A stretch of DNA of 43,695 bases from Sporosarcina koreensis (lineage in GTDB: Bacteria > Bacillota > Bacilli > Bacillales_A > Planococcaceae), in assembly GCF_001531445.1 (NCBI RefSeq), contig NZ_LQYA01000109.1, positions 30,791-74,485 on the forward strand, read 5' to 3'. Below, piece after piece: positions 17,238 through 26,962 of the stretch (position 1 is the stretch's first letter; every line of letters starts with the position of its first letter). Under the pieces are notes generated by a model. It was not told the DNA's origin and did no database searches. It saw nothing but the letters and a program-made list of their open reading frames with translations. The translations under genes and the position numbers were made by a program.

Positions 17238-20200
17238 ATGTCGAATTTATTGAGCATGAAGAGAAAGAAAATCCTCATTCTGACAACAAGTTTTTTACTT
17301 GCCTTGGTGGGGCTTCGATTCCTATGGGCCAACCTTTACTACGATACGAATCTTCCGCAAGCTGAGGGAGGGGTGCTTGATCTACGCGGAGTTGACTTTG
17401 CGGATGATTCGATTCAGTTAGTCGGAGAATGGATGTTTTACCCATGGAGTCTTGAAAATAAGGAGCAGCCGGATAATGTGCCGGTATACATAACCGTGCC
17501 AGGTAAATGGCAAGAATCGCTCACCGATCCACCAACCGGGGAGGATAGGTCGTTTTTATATGGCACATATCGCCTTAGGATTGTAGTCGATAAGGTTAGA
17601 ACGAATGAACCATATACGTTATATATAAAAGATATACGTTCCGCATCGACCGTTTTTATTAATGGAGAAAAGGTGATGGAGCAGGGAAAGGTTGCGACGA
17701 ATGAAAGAGATTATATTCAACAAGTCCGACCTTTTAAAGTAACTTTCGATAGCGAAGTCGACGTTATTGATTTATCCATCCAAGTTGCCGACAATGGTCC
17801 GTCGACAAGAAGCGGGATGCAGATACCGATACAATTCGGGTATGCGTCCGCGGTTGAAAAAAGCCACACCGTCGCACTCATGTCTCAAATTTTATCCGTG
17901 AGCATCTTACTGTTGCATTTTGTTTTCGCCATCATTATTTACATCGGTTTTTCAAGAAGAAGCGAGTTATTGTATTTAGCCATTGTGTTTGGAAGCGCGG
18001 CGATGTCGATCCTTATGGATGATGATCGGATTTTACTTTATTTATTCCCATCCATTCATCCGTTTTGGTGGATGAAGCTCGTGTATTTCTTTTATGCAAC
18101 AAGTATTTTATTCCTTGTACTTTTCTTCAAAAAGTTGCTTGAAGATGAGTTGAAAGCAACATCATTGCTTTCCCGTTTATATAGATTGTTGATTTTCCTC
18201 TATTCATCGTTTGTTTTCGTTCTTCTACTGGATATCAAGCCTGTCTCGGAAAAACTGTTTATATTATTCTATTTTGTGGGACCAATCCTCATTCCAATCA
18301 GTTTATTGAAAATCGTTTCGAAGGGGACGAGCGGTTCCATCTATTTGTTATTTGCAACGATTAGCATTGCGGTCAATGTAGTCTGTGCATATTTCAATAC
18401 GATTGGATTGGTTGTTCTCCCTTATTATCCATTCAATATGATCATTGCTGTTATCTGTTTTGCTGTTTTTTGGTTCAAACAATTTTTTCAAACGGCCGAG
18501 GAAAGTAAGGCACTCGCGGCAAGGCTTCTGCGAGTGAATCAAAAGAAAGATGAATTCCTAGCCAACACATCACATGAATTACGCAATCCGTTACATGGAA
18601 TTATCAATATATCCCAAACAATTTATGAGACGGAAAGCGAGCATTTATCCGACGAAAGCAAGAGGAATATGGAGACGCTTATTTCCGTCAGTAAGAGGAT
18701 GTCCTATATCTTGAATGACCTATTCGATATACAGCAGTTGAAAGAAGGGGACATTCAGCTTACTGTCACGGACGTTGATCTTTCCTCCGTCGTTGCCAGC
18801 GTCGTGGACATGATGCGACTTATGACGGAGGGGAAGGATATTTCATTCAACATTCACATCAATGATGACTTTCCTTACGTAAAGGCGGATGAAAATCGGC
18901 TGTTTCAAATTGTGTTTAACCTTATTCATAATGCGGTGAAATATTCAGAATGCGGAGAAATTACGATTTCCGCCGAAATGGAAGGGGAGATGGCGAGGGT
19001 CAGCGTGAAAGATACGGGGATCGGGATCGACAAGGAAACGTTGAAATCGATATTCCTTCCGTATGAGCAGGCTGATTCCAGTATGACGGCTATGGGCGGG
19101 GGGATTGGTCTTGGACTAAGTATTTGCGAGCAGCTCGTTCGTCTTCATGGCGGCAAGTTGGATGTGCAATCGACTGTTGCCGAGGGATCAACTTTTTCAT
19201 TTGTGATTCCTTTAGGGGATGAAAGGAAGGGATTGATTCCGAAACTTCCGGGGCTGTATCAGGTACCTGCCAAAAGTTTGGAATTGACTACAGGATTACA
19301 AATGGAAGGGCTGCCAAGGATTCTTGTTGTCGATGATGACCCACTCAATTTAACGATTGTTCAGCGCATTTTGATGGCATCTCAATTTGAGGTCTCGACA
19401 TGCACGAGCGGGATGGCTGCCTTGAATTTGCTGAGTAAAGGCAAATGGGATCTCGTCTTGACAGATGTAATGATGCCTAAGATGTCAGGTTATGAATTAA
19501 CGGAGAAAATTCGAGAACGATACAGTATGGCGGAACTGCCCATCATGATGCTGACCGCGCGCAGCCAGTTGGAGGATATTCAAACAGGATTTTATTACGG
19601 AGCAAACGATTATATTATCAAGCCGGTAGATAAGGTTGAATTGGTTGTGCGGGTGAGGGCATTGACAGATCTCGGAAAATCGATGTCGGACCGGGTGATG
19701 ATGGAAGCGGCATGGCTGCAGGCACAAATTCAACCACATTTCCTTTATAATACGTTGAACACGATTGCGGCACTGAGTGAAGAGGACCCAGAGAAGATGG
19801 TGAAATTGATTAATGAATTCGGTAATTACTTGAATGCGAGCTTCACAACGAGGAACTTGAAAAAGCTCGTGCCATTGAAGAATGAGCTGGATCTCGTCCG
19901 GTCGTATGTATTTATCGAAGAGGAACGGTTTGGCGATAGATTGGAAGTCGAATGGCAGTTGGCAGTGGATGTCAACGTGCTTGTTCCTCCGTTTGCCATT
20001 CAGACATTAGTAGAAAATGCCATTAACCACGGGGTTCTGCGCCTGCCGCATGGTGGAGCTGTGAAAATTTCAGTTAACGAGAAAGATGGATCAGTTGTAG
20101 TCTCGATTGCGGATGACGGCGTAGGCATGGAGCAGGAGAAATTCCGGGAACTATTAGAGAAAACGGAGAGGCGAAGTAAAGGAATTGGTTTATTGAATAC

Positions 20201-20294
20201 CGATAAACGACTGCAGCAACTATTCGGCAAAGGATTGACGATCACGAGCGAGCCCGGTGTCGGGACAACCGTCTCATTTACTGTTCCGGTATGA
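17238..20294 (+). CDS. 7TM hybrid sensor kinase with internal receiver and second, LytS-like kinase module
   Basis: Membrane sensor of 1018 aa. In order: an N-terminal helix (10-31); an extracytoplasmic beta-sandwich (about 45-200, 7TMR-DISM/galactose-binding-like); seven helices (about 213-416); a HisKA/HATPase module with His446 in TSHELRN, N-box FNLIHNAVKYS and G-boxes DTGIGI and GIGLGLS; a receiver (693-810) with DDD at 699-701, acceptor Asp743 in LTDVMMP and Lys796; then a second kinase of the LytS/YehU type with His834 in QIQPHFLYNTL and its own ATPase domain (DDGVGM, GIGLLN). Two autokinase sites plus a receiver imply an internal relay. The gene starts 1 base after the cyclase stop, so co-transcription is likely. 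The convergent response regulator gene next door is the natural output partner. An alternative start is Met at 17256. Confidence 0.9.
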   Translation: MSNLLSMKRKKILILTTSFLLALVGLRFLWANLYYDTNLPQAEGGVLDLRGVDFADDSIQLVGEWMFYPWSLENKEQPDNVPVYITVPGKWQESLTDPPTGEDRSFLYGTYRLRIVVDKVRTNEPYTLYIKDIRSASTVFINGEKVMEQGKVATNERDYIQQVRPFKVTFDSEVDVIDLSIQVADNGPSTRSGMQIPIQFGYASAVEKSHTVALMSQILSVSILLLHFVFAIIIYIGFSRRSELLYLAIVFGSAAMSILMDDDRILLYLFPSIHPFWWMKLVYFFYATSILFLVLFFKKLLEDELKATSLLSRLYRLLIFLYSSFVFVLLLDIKPVSEKLFILFYFVGPILIPISLLKIVSKGTSGSIYLLFATISIAVNVVCAYFNTIGLVVLPYYPFNMIIAVICFAVFWFKQFFQTAEESKALAARLLRVNQKKDEFLANTSHELRNPLHGIINISQTIYETESEHLSDESKRNMETLISVSKRMSYILNDLFDIQQLKEGDIQLTVTDVDLSSVVASVVDMMRLMTEGKDISFNIHINDDFPYVKADENRLFQIVFNLIHNAVKYSECGEITISAEMEGEMARVSVKDTGIGIDKETLKSIFLPYEQADSSMTAMGGGIGLGLSICEQLVRLHGGKLDVQSTVAEGSTFSFVIPLGDERKGLIPKLPGLYQVPAKSLELTTGLQMEGLPRILVVDDDPLNLTIVQRILMASQFEVSTCTSGMAALNLLSKGKWDLVLTDVMMPKMSGYELTEKIRERYSMAELPIMMLTARSQLEDIQTGFYYGANDYIIKPVDKVELVVRVRALTDLGKSMSDRVMMEAAWLQAQIQPHFLYNTLNTIAALSEEDPEKMVKLINEFGNYLNASFTTRNLKKLVPLKNELDLVRSYVFIEEERFGDRLEVEWQLAVDVNVLVPPFAIQTLVENAINHGVLRLPHGGAVKISVNEKDGSVVVSIADDGVGMEQEKFRELLEKTERRSKGIGLLNTDKRLQQLFGKGLTITSEPGVGTTVSFTVPV

Positions 20295-20297
20295 AGT

Positions 20298-20339
20298 AAG
20301 GTGCCATGTCTGACTTAACAGGTCAATGGCACCTTTTAT
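20298..20339. terminator. Bidirectional terminator between kinase and response regulator genes
   Basis: AAGGTGCCAT and ATGGCACCTT flank an inner partly paired GTC..GAC/GGTC region. T-runs follow on both strands (CCTTTTA on plus, and CTTAC on minus, the weaker one). It fills the 45-bp gap between two converging genes. Confidence 0.75.
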
Positions 20340-21467
20340 CTATCCCTTCAAGATAGAATCGTACAGCTCGGTCGTCGATTGGTCCGGTAAAATGCCGAGA
20401 TCCTCGTTGAGAAGGTCTTTCATTTCATGAAAAACTTTTACAGCCTCTCCGCGATTGCCGGCCTCCATATAAAAACGCATCAGTTGTTGGACGGCATGCT
20501 CTGAATAGGGATTCAGGGAGACAAGAAGTTGTAAATACTGCTGTTTTTTATTCAATAAATCTCGATCGGAGAAGAAATCAATCATCATTTGAAGAAGATG
20601 CAACAGTTTATGACGGATTGCATGTGCCTTCACAAGCGCCCACTCATATCCGTTGTTCTCCAAATAATCACCGTTATAATGTAGAACAATGTCTTCGAAC
20701 ATATCTATATTGCGATCTGTTATTTGCGGGTGGTTTGTTATGATTTGCTCGAATTGGTGTGCATCGCATTGGAAATTTTTGATTTCCAATACATAGCTTC
20801 CGTTTGAAAAAGTAATGGCATTCGGATAACCCATTGAATCCAATGTTTTTCGCAAGTATGATATTGAAGTATGCAATTGAATTTTTGCTTTCTGGTATTC
20901 CACGTCATGCCATAATGTTTCAATGATAGTATCCCTGTGGATAGGCTCTTGGAGGTTTGTTATGAAAAAGGCGAAAAGTTCCTTCACCTTTCCAGTTTTC
21001 CACTTCACGGGGGTGTTGTGATAGTATACGGCAAATTCTTTGAAGCAGATAATTTTCAAGGCATTGGAAGTAAGTGGCGCGTCTGTCTTTTGTAGGGATT
21101 GCATCTCTAGCTGTTCTTGGATCCGAAATATCGTTTTCTCCAGCCGTTCGGACATGATCGGTTTCAATAAATAATCAATGGAATGCAGTTCAAACGCCTG
21201 CACCGCATAATCCCTGTAAGCCGTGACGAAAACGATGAAAATATCCTTGTTCCAGTCGTTGATTAAGTCCGCCAAATCCAGCCCGCTTAACCCTGGCATC
21301 TCAATATCCAAGAATACAACATTGAAATCAAGATTATTCATTTCCTTCAGTACATCACGCGCATTCAAAAATGAACCGACAACTTCAACCGTCATAATCG
21401 ATTGCAGCTTCTTCACCATATGACGTAAAGCGAGTTGCTCATCATCCACTACAATTGCCCGGATCAT
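20340..21467 (-). CDS. Response regulator with SARP-type winged helix and BTAD output
   Basis: Cytosolic transcription factor (375 aa). A receiver domain (1-120) carries Asp9/Glu10, phospho-acceptor Asp54 in FLDIEMPG, and Lys102 in LLKPI. Next is an OmpR-like winged-helix domain (about 135-225; RDTIIETLWHD and HTSISYLRKTL are the positioning and recognition helices). The rest (230-370) is an all-helical bacterial transcriptional activation domain with TPR-like repeats, ending in GEAVKVFHEMKDLLNEDLGI. This SARP/AfsR-like architecture fused to a receiver is well known in Bacilli next to 7TM hybrid kinases, as here. The start ATG has GGGGGTGA upstream. SARP proteins bind 11-bp-phased heptamer repeats beside -10, which is what precedes three nearby operons. 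I infer it is their activator. Confidence 0.88.
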   Translation of the reverse strand: MIRAIVVDDEQLALRHMVKKLQSIMTVEVVGSFLNARDVLKEMNNLDFNVVFLDIEMPGLSGLDLADLINDWNKDIFIVFVTAYRDYAVQAFELHSIDYLLKPIMSERLEKTIFRIQEQLEMQSLQKTDAPLTSNALKIICFKEFAVYYHNTPVKWKTGKVKELFAFFITNLQEPIHRDTIIETLWHDVEYQKAKIQLHTSISYLRKTLDSMGYPNAITFSNGSYVLEIKNFQCDAHQFEQIITNHPQITDRNIDMFEDIVLHYNGDYLENNGYEWALVKAHAIRHKLLHLLQMMIDFFSDRDLLNKKQQYLQLLVSLNPYSEHAVQQLMRFYMEAGNRGEAVKVFHEMKDLLNEDLGILPDQSTTELYDSILKG

Positions 21468-21630
21468 TATGAATCACCCCCATCATTCAAATAGGCAAGC
21501 AATATATTCCAATCATTATCTCAATTTTTTAAAGGCTATGCAAGGAGCAATGCCAAGGATTGGCACCAGGTAAACACTGTGCCAGTGGATCATTGAGTTT
21601 GAAAAATATCTGACGTACGGCTTTTCTTGA

Positions 21631-21663
21631 AAAAACACCGCCTATCATTTGACAGGCGGTGTT
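21631..21663 (-). terminator. Terminator of the first chemoreceptor gene
   Basis: Read on the minus strand, AACACCGCCT and AGGCGGTGTT form a 10-bp stem around a 10-base loop, followed by TTTTTCAAG. It lies 3 bases after the chemoreceptor stop codon. Confidence 0.82.
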
Positions 21664-21666
21664 GCT

Positions 21667-23445
21667 TTATTTCACGGATGGTTCATCTTCCGGCATTTCC
21701 TCTTCATTCTGAATATCTTCACCCATCGTCTCATTCTGACCTTCATCATCTGGAACTTCATCATCCACTCTGAATTTACTAATTTCCATTTTCAATTCAT
21801 ATGCCAAATCGTGTAATGTATCCGTTGTTGCGACCATTTCTTCCATTGATGCAAGCTGCTCTTCCATGGAAGCTGCGATATTTTGTGTATGTCCGGACGA
21901 GATTTCCAATGAGTGGACGGTATCGTGTGTTGAAGCTAAAATCTGTTCGGAACCGGCTGAAATTTCTTGGACCGTTGATGAAACAGATTGAACATTATCC
22001 GAGATATTTGTGATTTTTGATAGGATGCTGCTAAATGTTTTTCCTGCATCATTGACGATGACCGTTTCACGTTCGACGTCGGAATACACTTTCGCCATTG
22101 CTTCTACAGATTGACGAGAGCCGTTTTGCATTTCAGTGATGAGCGCCCGGATCTGATTCGCCGAAGAGGCAGATTGCTCAGCCAAATTGCGCACTTCGCT
22201 CGCGACAACACTGAACCCTTTACCGGCATCACCGGCACGAGCTGCTTCGATTGCAGCATTCAAGGCAAGTAGGTTGATTTGATCGGAAATGTCGGTGATC
22301 ATCCCGATGATCTTCTCGATTTCAGATGAACGGATATGCATCGTTTCCGTAATTTTCATCGATGCCTGAACGGATTCGTTGATGGTATGGATTCCCTCAA
22401 TCGAGTCGGTGATTAACTGGCTGCCTTGTTCTGCTGCTTCAGATACTTCCAACGTCTCTTCCGCCACTTTTGAAGAAGAGTTCGCGATGTCCTGAATTCC
22501 CGCTGTAATCTGCTCGAGTGCTGTCAGATTTTGATTGGAAGCTGCGGAAAGCGATTCACTGGCCGATGATACTTCCTGCGCTGCAACTGTTGACTGGTTT
22601 ACGACTTCACTCATCTGTTCGGCGCTGGACGCCAGTTCACTGGACGAATTTACGACATTGTCCGCCGCCTCATTTACATGCTTGATCATGCTGCTCAATT
22701 CATTTTTCATATGATCGAAACTATGGGCAAGCCGCCCGATTTCATCCTTGCTCTTCAATTGGATCTTTTGCGTCAAGTCGCCCCGCGCAATGACCTCAGT
22801 GAACCGAACCAATTCTTGAAGCGGTTTCGTAAGCTGTCTAGAAATAATGGAAGGAATTGCGACTCCAAGAATGCTGCCGAGTACAACAAGAGAAATACTC
22901 ACGATGATGATGGTACGTTGTAGATCAGTGATTGACGAAGCATCCTGGCTCACAACGATGATCGAATCCGACTCCGGAATCGGATAATAAAGGGACTTAT
23001 GTACACCATGTTCATCTTTGTAGACGCCGCTGAACAACGCCTCGCCCTTATCCAAGGCTCTATCATGATTCTCATTGAACGGCTGCTCCACTAAATAATC
23101 GGTCGAATCCGCGAAGGCAAGGAGCATATCTTCGCCGTCCACCTTACTGTGTATGGAAATGTTCTCCACACCATCCTTTTTCTTCACGCCATTAATGATA
23201 TGTAAAAGCTGATTATGCGCATTCTTATCTTGCAAGGCGCGATTGACAAGTCGTCCCGTCACTTTCTCTTTCACATCATCCATCGCCGAGCTCAACGATT
23301 TCTCAAACTCCGGCATAACATTCACATCCACAATGCGCATCGACGTGTAATAAAACACAAAGCCGAACAGTATCGTGAGGAGATAAATAGGAATCAAAGT
23401 CCCTAGAACAATTTTCTTTCGAACGCTACCTTTTTGCCTAAACAA
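21667..23445 (-). CDS. Methyl-accepting chemotaxis protein
   Basis: Transmembrane chemoreceptor (592 aa). Helix 1 (about 12-34) and helix 2 (about 178-200) bracket an extracytoplasmic sensing domain of about 140 residues of the single-Cache size class. HAMP (about 203-255, opening [16 protein letters not shown]) leads to the long coiled-coil signalling domain. Its hairpin tip, [20 protein letters not shown], is fully conserved for CheA/CheW binding. The last ~30 residues are strikingly acidic ([17 protein letters not shown]...) and carry no CheR-docking pentapeptide. The start is a TTG with AGGGGG upstream; no alternative start with a ribosome binding site precedes the first helix. The ligand is unknown. 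It is monocistronic between its own terminator and a MITE-like element. Confidence 0.93.
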   Translation of the reverse strand: MFRQKGSVRKKIVLGTLIPIYLLTILFGFVFYYTSMRIVDVNVMPEFEKSLSSAMDDVKEKVTGRLVNRALQDKNAHNQLLHIINGVKKKDGVENISIHSKVDGEDMLLAFADSTDYLVEQPFNENHDRALDKGEALFSGVYKDEHGVHKSLYYPIPESDSIIVVSQDASSITDLQRTIIIVSISLVVLGSILGVAIPSIISRQLTKPLQELVRFTEVIARGDLTQKIQLKSKDEIGRLAHSFDHMKNELSSMIKHVNEAADNVVNSSSELASSAEQMSEVVNQSTVAAQEVSSASESLSAASNQNLTALEQITAGIQDIANSSSKVAEETLEVSEAAEQGSQLITDSIEGIHTINESVQASMKITETMHIRSSEIEKIIGMITDISDQINLLALNAAIEAARAGDAGKGFSVVASEVRNLAEQSASSANQIRALITEMQNGSRQSVEAMAKVYSDVERETVIVNDAGKTFSSILSKITNISDNVQSVSSTVQEISAGSEQILASTHDTVHSLEISSGHTQNIAASMEEQLASMEEMVATTDTLHDLAYELKMEISKFRVDDEVPDDEGQNETMGEDIQNEEEMPEDEPSVK

Positions 23446-23594
23446 AGAAGTTCCCCCTGACTAAATCCAAAGTAGTGAAAACATAAAGAATAGTACTTCC
23501 CCCATTATACCTACAATAATATGAAAATACTATCACTAAAGAGACTTTTATGACGTAATTCAGAACCCTACGCAGAGTGTATTCAGATTATTTC

Positions 23595-23742
23595 CGGTGC
23601 CTGTGCAGCGCACAATTCAGATAATACGTTACAATTGCATAAGTAAAAATGAAGAGCCAATCAAATCAATATTTGATCAGCTCTTCTTCGTGTTTTTACT
23701 CAAGTTGTTGAATTGTCATAATTGCATCATGCACAGGCACCG
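23595..23742 (+). repeat. MITE-like element, copy E1 (148 bp)
   Basis: Imperfect terminal inverted repeats CGGTGCCTGTGCA...TGCACAGGCACCG bound a 148-bp non-coding element. The left subterminal end reads ATTCAGATAATACGTTACAATTGCATAA and the right end GAATTGTCATAATTGCATCA, both shared with the other copies. The core forms a hairpin, GAAGAGC...ATCAAAT/ATTTGAT...GCTCTTC, with T-runs on both sides. It abuts the stop codon (2 bp away) of the minus-strand gene at 23745, so it probably terminates that transcript. No transposase is encoded and no clear target duplication is visible. Confidence 0.85.
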
Positions 23743-23744
23743 GT

Positions 23745-24755
23745 TCAATTCTCATCGTCAGTATAATCGCCATGTAGCTGTCTTCTGTTTTTCTCAAGCA
23801 ATTGTTCGAAGTAAGATTTTGGTTTTTCGGTGTTTTGTTCAAGTTGAGACTCGACTTTCTTGATTTCCGAGGTTTCCTCTAAAGCATTCTCCTCATGTAA
23901 ATGGAGTGAATATTGGTTCGTGGCAACTTCCACTGTAATTTGCGTCTTCTCTGTCGTTACATCCGTATCAGAAGATTCTACATGGACAGAAGGCGTTATT
24001 GGTTCAATCGGAGGCTCGACATGATGAGCTACAGCATTTTGCTTCTCAATAATACCTTTCAACTTTGTAAACCAATACTGTCGCTCTTTGAAATAGGCTT
24101 CATATTCTGGTGAATCTTTTCGTATCCGAAGGTGCGGCGCATGATAAAACCGAATTAGATGTTTTGGCTTCGCACTGTCGTCAACGATGATTTCAAGATC
24201 CAAGGAACTGATTTTATCGATGGATGGTTTCTCTGCATTGCTTATTGTGAATTCTTCCTGCTTTAGCTTATTCAGTAAGAATTGGGTGAAGTGTGTGTCT
24301 CTTTGCACAGAGTCGCTTTGGTAATTATCCTCTATGAGATTGATCGCTAAAATGTCGGAATAGCTATAGGTGTTGATTATGTAAGACATGCCGGCATATG
24401 CTTTTGTGACGTATCCTTGCTTTTTCAAGTCGGGAGTCCATAAATAGACATTCTCTTGCTGTTCATCAATTGCAATTTTCGCTAATAAATCATAAGAAGG
24501 AAAAGATTTATGTCTATGGAAATCAAATTGGGCAGGTTGAAAGGTATTTAGAAATTCCAGTTGTTTTGCTTTTTGCTTTTCCTCGATAAAACTGGCACTT
24601 CCTAATAAAGCAAGCCCCACCACAATGGACACGATTACAGCGACAGCGCCGAACATAAACGACCGATTAAAGAAAAAATAACCAAGTAAAACAAAACCGA
24701 AAATCGGCAACAGACATCCCATGCCGAAAAATAAATTTGATAGTTTAGACGACAT
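23745..24755 (-). CDS. Membrane protein of unknown function, two N-terminal helices and long cytosolic tail
   Basis: I do not recognise this 336-aa protein. Two closely spaced hydrophobic helices (about 10-29 and 32-55, with FFNRS between them) are followed by ~280 hydrophilic residues, predicted cytosolic. A central part rich in aromatic and beta-type residues (SYIINTYSYSDILAINLIED) leads to a low-complexity Glu/Thr/Val-rich linker, then a charged C-terminus (SYFEQLLEKNRRQLHGDYTD) that resembles a short amphipathic binding helix. The ATG at 24755 has AGGGGGG upstream and was preferred to the longer opening from 24818, which has no ribosome binding site. The gene is bracketed by two directly oriented MITE-like copies, E1 and E2, and stands alone. 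It may be acquired or mobile with them, but that is inference. Confidence 0.72.
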   Translation of the reverse strand: MSSKLSNLFFGMGCLLPIFGFVLLGYFFFNRSFMFGAVAVIVSIVVGLALLGSASFIEEKQKAKQLEFLNTFQPAQFDFHRHKSFPSYDLLAKIAIDEQQENVYLWTPDLKKQGYVTKAYAGMSYIINTYSYSDILAINLIEDNYQSDSVQRDTHFTQFLLNKLKQEEFTISNAEKPSIDKISSLDLEIIVDDSAKPKHLIRFYHAPHLRIRKDSPEYEAYFKERQYWFTKLKGIIEKQNAVAHHVEPPIEPITPSVHVESSDTDVTTEKTQITVEVATNQYSLHLHEENALEETSEIKKVESQLEQNTEKPKSYFEQLLEKNRRQLHGDYTDDEN

Positions 24756-24824
24756 AGCTGAACCCCCCTGTAAACAACCATTGTATATGTTTACGACCAA
24801 TTGCGAAAGAAGTTTCATTTTTTA

Positions 24825-24972
24825 CGGTGCCTGTGCAGCACACTACTCCGTCAATTCACTACAATTGTATAAGCGAGAATGAGAAGTCAATCAAATCAAT
24901 GGTTGAACAGTTAGTTTTCGTGTTTTTATTCAGGAAGTTGAATTGTCATAATTGCACCATGCACAGGCACCG
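24825..24972 (+). repeat. MITE-like element, copy E2 (148 bp)
   Basis: Same length, ends and orientation as E1: CGGTGCCTGTGCAGCACAC at left, GAATTGTCATAATTGCACCA and TGCACAGGCACCG at right. The core shares AATCAAATCAATG with E1, but its hairpin is weaker. E1 and E2 are each other's closest relatives in this window. It lies between the divergent starts of the gene at 23745-24755 and the SGNH gene. Confidence 0.83.
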
Positions 24973-25035
24973 AAACAATTTCCTGTTATTTCTCGTGAGA
25001 ATGGGGGTATAGCAAGTTTTATTGGAGGAACAGGA

Positions 25036-25755
25036 GTGTCTGTATTGGAAAAAGGAACTGTTTTGTTGGTTATATCATTACTTTTAAATGTCCTGTTGAT
25101 CGGAACAGGCAGTTATGTTGTGAATAAGATTGGTGGAATCGAATTTGTGAAGACAAAAATGCAATCTGCGCCTTCCGTAAAGAGGGATTCGGCTTATTAT
25201 TTTACGAAGAAAAGTGTCTTCGAATATTCTGCAGCGAGTGATGTGGATAAGGTGTTCATCGGGGATAGCATTACCGATTACGGGGAGTTTCAAGAGTATT
25301 TTCCAGATGAAGTCGTACTGAATCGGGGAATTCGGAATGATGTGGCAAAGGGTGTGTTGGACAGGATTGGGGAAGTCGCGGACCGGAATCCGAAAGAGGC
25401 GTATGTAATGATCGGGGTCAATGATATCCGGTATGGAACAGATGCCAAGGATTTTGAAAGCCGAGTCAATGCCATTGTCGATTCTTTCGATGGGAAGGAT
25501 ACCCGGCTTTTTATTCAATCAATTCTGCCGGTGAATAATGGTCTTTTTGGGAATGAAATATCCAATGAAAAAGTAAAACAATTCAACGCCATTTTGCGAC
25601 GGATTGCGGATGTAAATGGAGTTGGGTATATCGATCTGCATTCGAATTTTACTAATAAGAGCGGCCAACTGGACAAGAAGTTCACGGTTGATGGTCTGCA
25701 TTTGAATGGGGAAGGGTACAAAATGTGGGTGAACAGGCTTCATACTAGAAGGTGA
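25036..25755 (+). CDS. Membrane-anchored SGNH/GDSL-type hydrolase
   Basis: Exported esterase-like protein (239 aa), probably an acetyl- or acyl-esterase acting on cell-envelope glycans. An N-terminal anchor helix covers about residues 7-28. The SGNH blocks are complete: FIGDSITDYG (Ser78), LNRGI (Gly), MIGVNDIRYG (Asn129) and the Asp219/His222 pair in VDGLHLNGEGY. The start is a GTG at 25036 with GGAGG 7 bases upstream. A TTG at 25045 with AGGAG upstream is an alternative. The much longer in-frame opening at 24952 would run into the E2 repeat and is rejected. It faces an acyltransferase gene across a bidirectional terminator, and the two activities may act on the same polymer. Confidence 0.85.
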   Translation: MSVLEKGTVLLVISLLLNVLLIGTGSYVVNKIGGIEFVKTKMQSAPSVKRDSAYYFTKKSVFEYSAASDVDKVFIGDSITDYGEFQEYFPDEVVLNRGIRNDVAKGVLDRIGEVADRNPKEAYVMIGVNDIRYGTDAKDFESRVNAIVDSFDGKDTRLFIQSILPVNNGLFGNEISNEKVKQFNAILRRIADVNGVGYIDLHSNFTNKSGQLDKKFTVDGLHLNGEGYKMWVNRLHTRR

Positions 25756-25762
25756 TATACGT

Positions 25763-25798
25763 AAAAAAGCTGAACCTCCGCGGAGGTCCAGCTTTTTT
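25763..25798. terminator. Bidirectional terminator between SGNH hydrolase and acyltransferase genes
   Basis: AAAAAAGCTGAACCTCC and GGAGGTCCAGCTTTTTT pair over 16 of 17 positions (one A-C mismatch) around a CG centre, giving a U-run in both directions. The minus-strand gene's stop codon begins at its last base. Confidence 0.88.
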
Positions 25799-26853
25799 CA
25801 CGTTGGAATTGGCTCCGATTTTTTCTTCGGAGAAAATCCACCAAGCAGAAGTTTTCCATGTGGCAGCAATTTTTTGATTAAAATTGAAACGATAATGGGA
25901 ATGAAAACCCCGATGGCTGTGAATCCGATGATGCCGTATGTGAAATAATCGTTCAAAATGATATCTGCAAAGATGTGCAAATACATGATGGATAGCGAAT
26001 GCTGTTCGATTTTCCGCAGCCAGTTGAGCGACAAACGTGCTGTGATGAACTGGAATGCACCTACCAAAAGGATCGTAAATGAAATGGGGATGGCCAAATC
26101 CAATATGAAATGGTCATACCTCAAAAACTTCATGCTAAGCCGGTAGTCGATGATATGCAAACTATCGAGAGAAACAGCAGTCGCACTCACAAGCAATGCC
26201 GCAATCATCCATCGCTTCGAAATATCCATCCAAAGATCTTTCATATAATAGCCGATGGCGAAATAGACAATCGCCATGAGCGCGACATCGATGTTCCAAA
26301 TCATCGGAATGGATTGCGCCGCATCGGATGGTTTTCCGCCGATGACATGCATGGCGAAGATGCTTTCAAAATGGGCAATTATATAGAAGATGCCAAGAAT
26401 AATGAACTGCTTCGTTCGATTGAAATATTTCGTGAGCCCTAAGAAAAATAAATAGGTGAAAAATAACGTTGTGACAAACCAGAAGACTCCGTACGCTCCG
26501 CGAATAAAACGTCCGCCTACGGCAAGCGTCCATAAATCATTGAGATACCATGATAAATCCCGATTACCTGAACCGATTTCCATTCCATAACGGATCAGCG
26601 TAATGCTGACAAGGAAAAACAGGTAAGGGACAATTAACTGCATAAACCGCTTGTGTATGGTCGGTTTCATCAGTCCTTTCTCCAGAACCGGCTTGAAAAA
26701 TAACCCGCTTAAAATGAAAAACGCCGGCATATGGAACCAGTAAATATACTTCGCAAGCGGAAAATCGAGCTCCCCCGGATAATGCCCGATGACGACCAGA
26801 ATCATCAAAAACCCTTTCGTGACATCCACCCACGTCAACCTTTTCTTTTTCAT
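25798..26853 (-). CDS. Acyltransferase family 3 membrane protein
   Basis: Integral-membrane acyltransferase (351 aa) with about ten hydrophobic helices, covering the whole length of the Acyl_transf_3 family. The N-terminal signature RLTWVDVTKGFLMILVVIGH places the catalytic His at residue 24, and WFHMPAFFILSGLFF is the second conserved block. Members transfer acetyl or other acyl groups from the cytosol to surface sugars. There is no fused C-terminal SGNH domain as in OatA, but a separate SGNH protein is encoded convergently. The start ATG has AGAGGTG upstream. The acceptor could be peptidoglycan, teichoic acid or exopolysaccharide; sequence alone does not decide. Confidence 0.88.
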   Translation of the reverse strand: MKKKRLTWVDVTKGFLMILVVIGHYPGELDFPLAKYIYWFHMPAFFILSGLFFKPVLEKGLMKPTIHKRFMQLIVPYLFFLVSITLIRYGMEIGSGNRDLSWYLNDLWTLAVGGRFIRGAYGVFWFVTTLFFTYLFFLGLTKYFNRTKQFIILGIFYIIAHFESIFAMHVIGGKPSDAAQSIPMIWNIDVALMAIVYFAIGYYMKDLWMDISKRWMIAALLVSATAVSLDSLHIIDYRLSMKFLRYDHFILDLAIPISFTILLVGAFQFITARLSLNWLRKIEQHSLSIMYLHIFADIILNDYFTYGIIGFTAIGVFIPIIVSILIKKLLPHGKLLLGGFSPKKKSEPIPT

Positions 26854-26962
26854 GTATATGCACCTCTAAAAAATAATTTTGCTGCTATTGTATACCCCCT
26901 TTCCTCGTTTTTATCGATTTGTAACTGTATTGATATGTAAATGAAAAGAGATTGGTAAAAAA

